IMG/VR virus record: IMGVR_UViG_3300037089_000505
Location: 1-64,000 of that record
Reading direction: 5' to 3' (one strand)
Length of the DNA: 64,000 bases
DNA from: a virus
Shown: positions 63,907 to 64,000 of the stretch, piece after piece
How positions within the stretch are numbered: the first letter of the stretch is position 1
Layout of the letters: the number at the start of each line of letters is the position of its first letter
Made by a program: the position numbers and the translations under genes
Notes under the pieces: generated by a model
What the model was told of the DNA's origin: nothing
The model's database searches: none
Seen by the model: only the letters and a program-made list of their open reading frames with translations

Positions 63907-64000
63907 AGATAAAGACTGGGAGGTCTTTTCATGAGCCCCGCTATTTTTATTATAGCCCTGTCCCTTGGGAGATCACCTGCCCTTGTCGCCCAGATTTATA
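63903..64000 (+). CDS. Partial gene at window end (start ambiguous)
   Basis: GTG 63903 is GTGA-coupled to the previous stop and gives KIKTGRSFHEPRYFYYSPVP, then WEITCPC. Alternatively ATG 63931, with a strong GGGAGG site 7 nt upstream, gives a hydrophobic start SPAIFIIALSLGRSP. The two frames differ; the sequence ends before a decision is possible. Confidence 0.4.
   Translation, partial: MKIKTGRSFHEPRYFYYSPVPWEITCPCRPDL

Noticed and set aside
1-64000. tRNA genes
   Set aside because: Gaps between genes are short and none shows a cloverleaf or a TTC-A loop pattern that I could support.

Overview
The window is a piece of a large, T4-like, contractile-tailed (myovirus-type) double-stranded DNA phage. 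The evidence is a T4-order set of neck, tail and recombination-replication genes (gp13-like, gp14-like and gp15-like neck/tail-completion proteins, sheath, tube, gp26-like hub protein, gp47/gp46 nuclease-ATPase, UvsX, UvsW-like helicase, primase, DnaB-like helicase). These sit among about 90 mostly tiny genes packed with ATGA or 1-20 nt overlaps. Lipoprotein signals and an OmpA-type peptidoglycan-binding domain suggest a diderm host. I saw no tRNA, rRNA, CRISPR array, capsid, portal or terminase gene. No gene-free stretch exceeds 300 bases.

Layout: (1) 1-2810, virion proteins with fibronectin-III-like repeats, then two Cys-rich mini-proteins. (2) 3.2-8.9 kb, accessory genes including two radical-SAM-type proteins and a first cluster of GKWY/SH3-like mini-proteins. 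(3) 8.99-13.29 kb, a four-gene envelope cassette: XpaC-like, TelA-like, substrate-binding protein fused to OmpA, and a von Willebrand A lipoprotein. (4) 13.3-18.8 kb, the only minus-strand block: low-complexity fusions, an RHH protein, a split homing endonuclease, a WG-repeat protein, a HELIH metallopeptidase and an HNH endonuclease. (5) 18.8-34.2 kb, the neck-tail module. It is interrupted between the gp13-like and gp14-like genes by a 7.3 kb island that carries a homing endonuclease at each end and 17 tandem mini-gene paralogs. (6) 34.2-47.1 kb, recombination and replication. (7) 47-64 kb, accessory genes: ART-like protein, methyltransferase-like, metallo-beta-lactamase, three-domain metabolism around NAD (NadE and a WGR-PARP), metallophosphoesterases, paralogous two-TM proteins and an Rnl5-type RNA ligase.

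Two kinds of structure are not explained by ordinary annotation. The first is two expanded families of mini-proteins. One is GKWY-box/SH3-like with a C-terminal basic helix (about 25 copies). The other has a CxxC...C...C-x-x-W zinc-site pattern (about 12 copies). The second is a recurrent upstream element, (T/C)(T/C)TCGA followed after exactly 8 nt by a TAnnnT hexamer. It occurs ten times, always on the plus strand, and only at 3.2-8.7 kb and 50-61.8 kb. In five cases the start codon lies only 5-8 nt after the hexamer, which predicts leaderless mRNA. The AT-rich structural and replication block lacks this element and uses other AT-rich signals.

The best candidates for an undescribed system are the phage-borne TelA/XpaC/SBP-OmpA/vWA envelope operon and the tandem mini-protein array. 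Several genes (25.8, 53.4, 56.5 and 59.5 kb) are broken by single frameshifts, either real decay or assembly error. All functional statements are from reading motifs by eye; no database search was possible.
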